A DNA stretch of 6,266 nt from an uncultured Massilia sp. (GTDB taxonomy: Bacteria; Pseudomonadota; Gammaproteobacteria; Burkholderiales; Burkholderiaceae), in contig CAMPHU010000261.1 of the NCBI GenBank assembly GCA_946886065.1, positions 1 through 6,266 on the forward strand. Reading direction: 5' to 3'. Positions 6,181-6,266 of this stretch are shown here, piece by piece. The translations under genes were made by a program, and so were the position numbers. The notes under the pieces were generated by a model. It ran no database searches and had not been told where the DNA came from. It saw nothing but the letters and a program-made list of their open reading frames with translations. Positions within the stretch are counted from its first letter, which is position 1; each line of letters starts with the position of its first letter.

Positions 6181-6204
6181 CGTCATCCCCGCGAAGGCGG
6201 GGAC
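6181..6204. repeat. REP-like GC palindrome after the heme oxygenase gene
   Basis: TCCCCGC (6186-6192) and GCGGGGA (6197-6203) form a perfect 7-bp stem with a GAAG loop, preceded by CGTCA. This resembles a common proteobacterial intergenic repeat of the form CGTCATNCCCGCGAAGGCGGGNA, recognised from memory. It starts 24 bases after the TAG stop. The following CCTAATTCTTT is only loosely T-rich, so termination is possible but not strong. The remaining bases to 6266 show no gene. Confidence 0.7.
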
Positions 6205-6266
6205 CTAATTCTTTGGCGCTGTCACCGTTGAGTGTTGAATCTTCCTTGGCTGCTGAGGTCTAACGA

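Overview
The window is high-GC, beta-proteobacterial-looking DNA. The flagellin N-terminus, the GreB sequence, and the style of the NarL-type regulator and GGDEF protein all suggest Oxalobacteraceae, probably Massilia or a close relative. This assignment rests on recognised protein sequence, not on a search.

Layout. Positions 1-139 (minus) are the first 46 codons of a flagellin gene (fliC). Positions 140-500 hold no gene but carry control sequence: two sigma-28-like promoter matches facing fliC, an A/T-rich tract, a dyad at the expected start of the distal transcript, and a terminator-like structure behind the next gene. Positions 501-2081 (minus) encode a soluble diguanylate cyclase with an intact GGEEF active site, an RxxD inhibitory site and a long unassigned helical N-terminus. 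Positions 2170-4933 (minus) form a tight three-gene operon. Its order of transcription is a small membrane protein with a very arginine-rich tail, a soluble PAS-PAS histidine kinase, and a NarL/FixJ-type response regulator. Both junctions are ATGA stop/start overlaps. A 51-bp divergent gap then leads to greB (4985-5551, plus), followed 6 bp later by a heme oxygenase gene (5558-6157, plus). A REP-like GC palindrome lies at 6181-6204.

How the genes may work together. The left two thirds is a signalling and motility block. A two-component system, a c-di-GMP synthase and flagellin are consecutive on one strand, but each has its own control gap. A link between them (kinase to regulator to cyclase or flagellin) is attractive but inferred. 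The right third is a separate rightward unit pairing a transcript-cleavage factor with biliverdin production.

No CRISPR array, transposase, tRNA, rRNA or clear new defence-type system is visible. The most interesting leads are the tandem FliA-type promoters, the interleaved (pseudoknot-type) inverted repeats behind the cyclase gene, the dyad over the cyclase promoter, the possible leaderless start of greB, and the uncharacterised membrane protein locked to a soluble sensor kinase.
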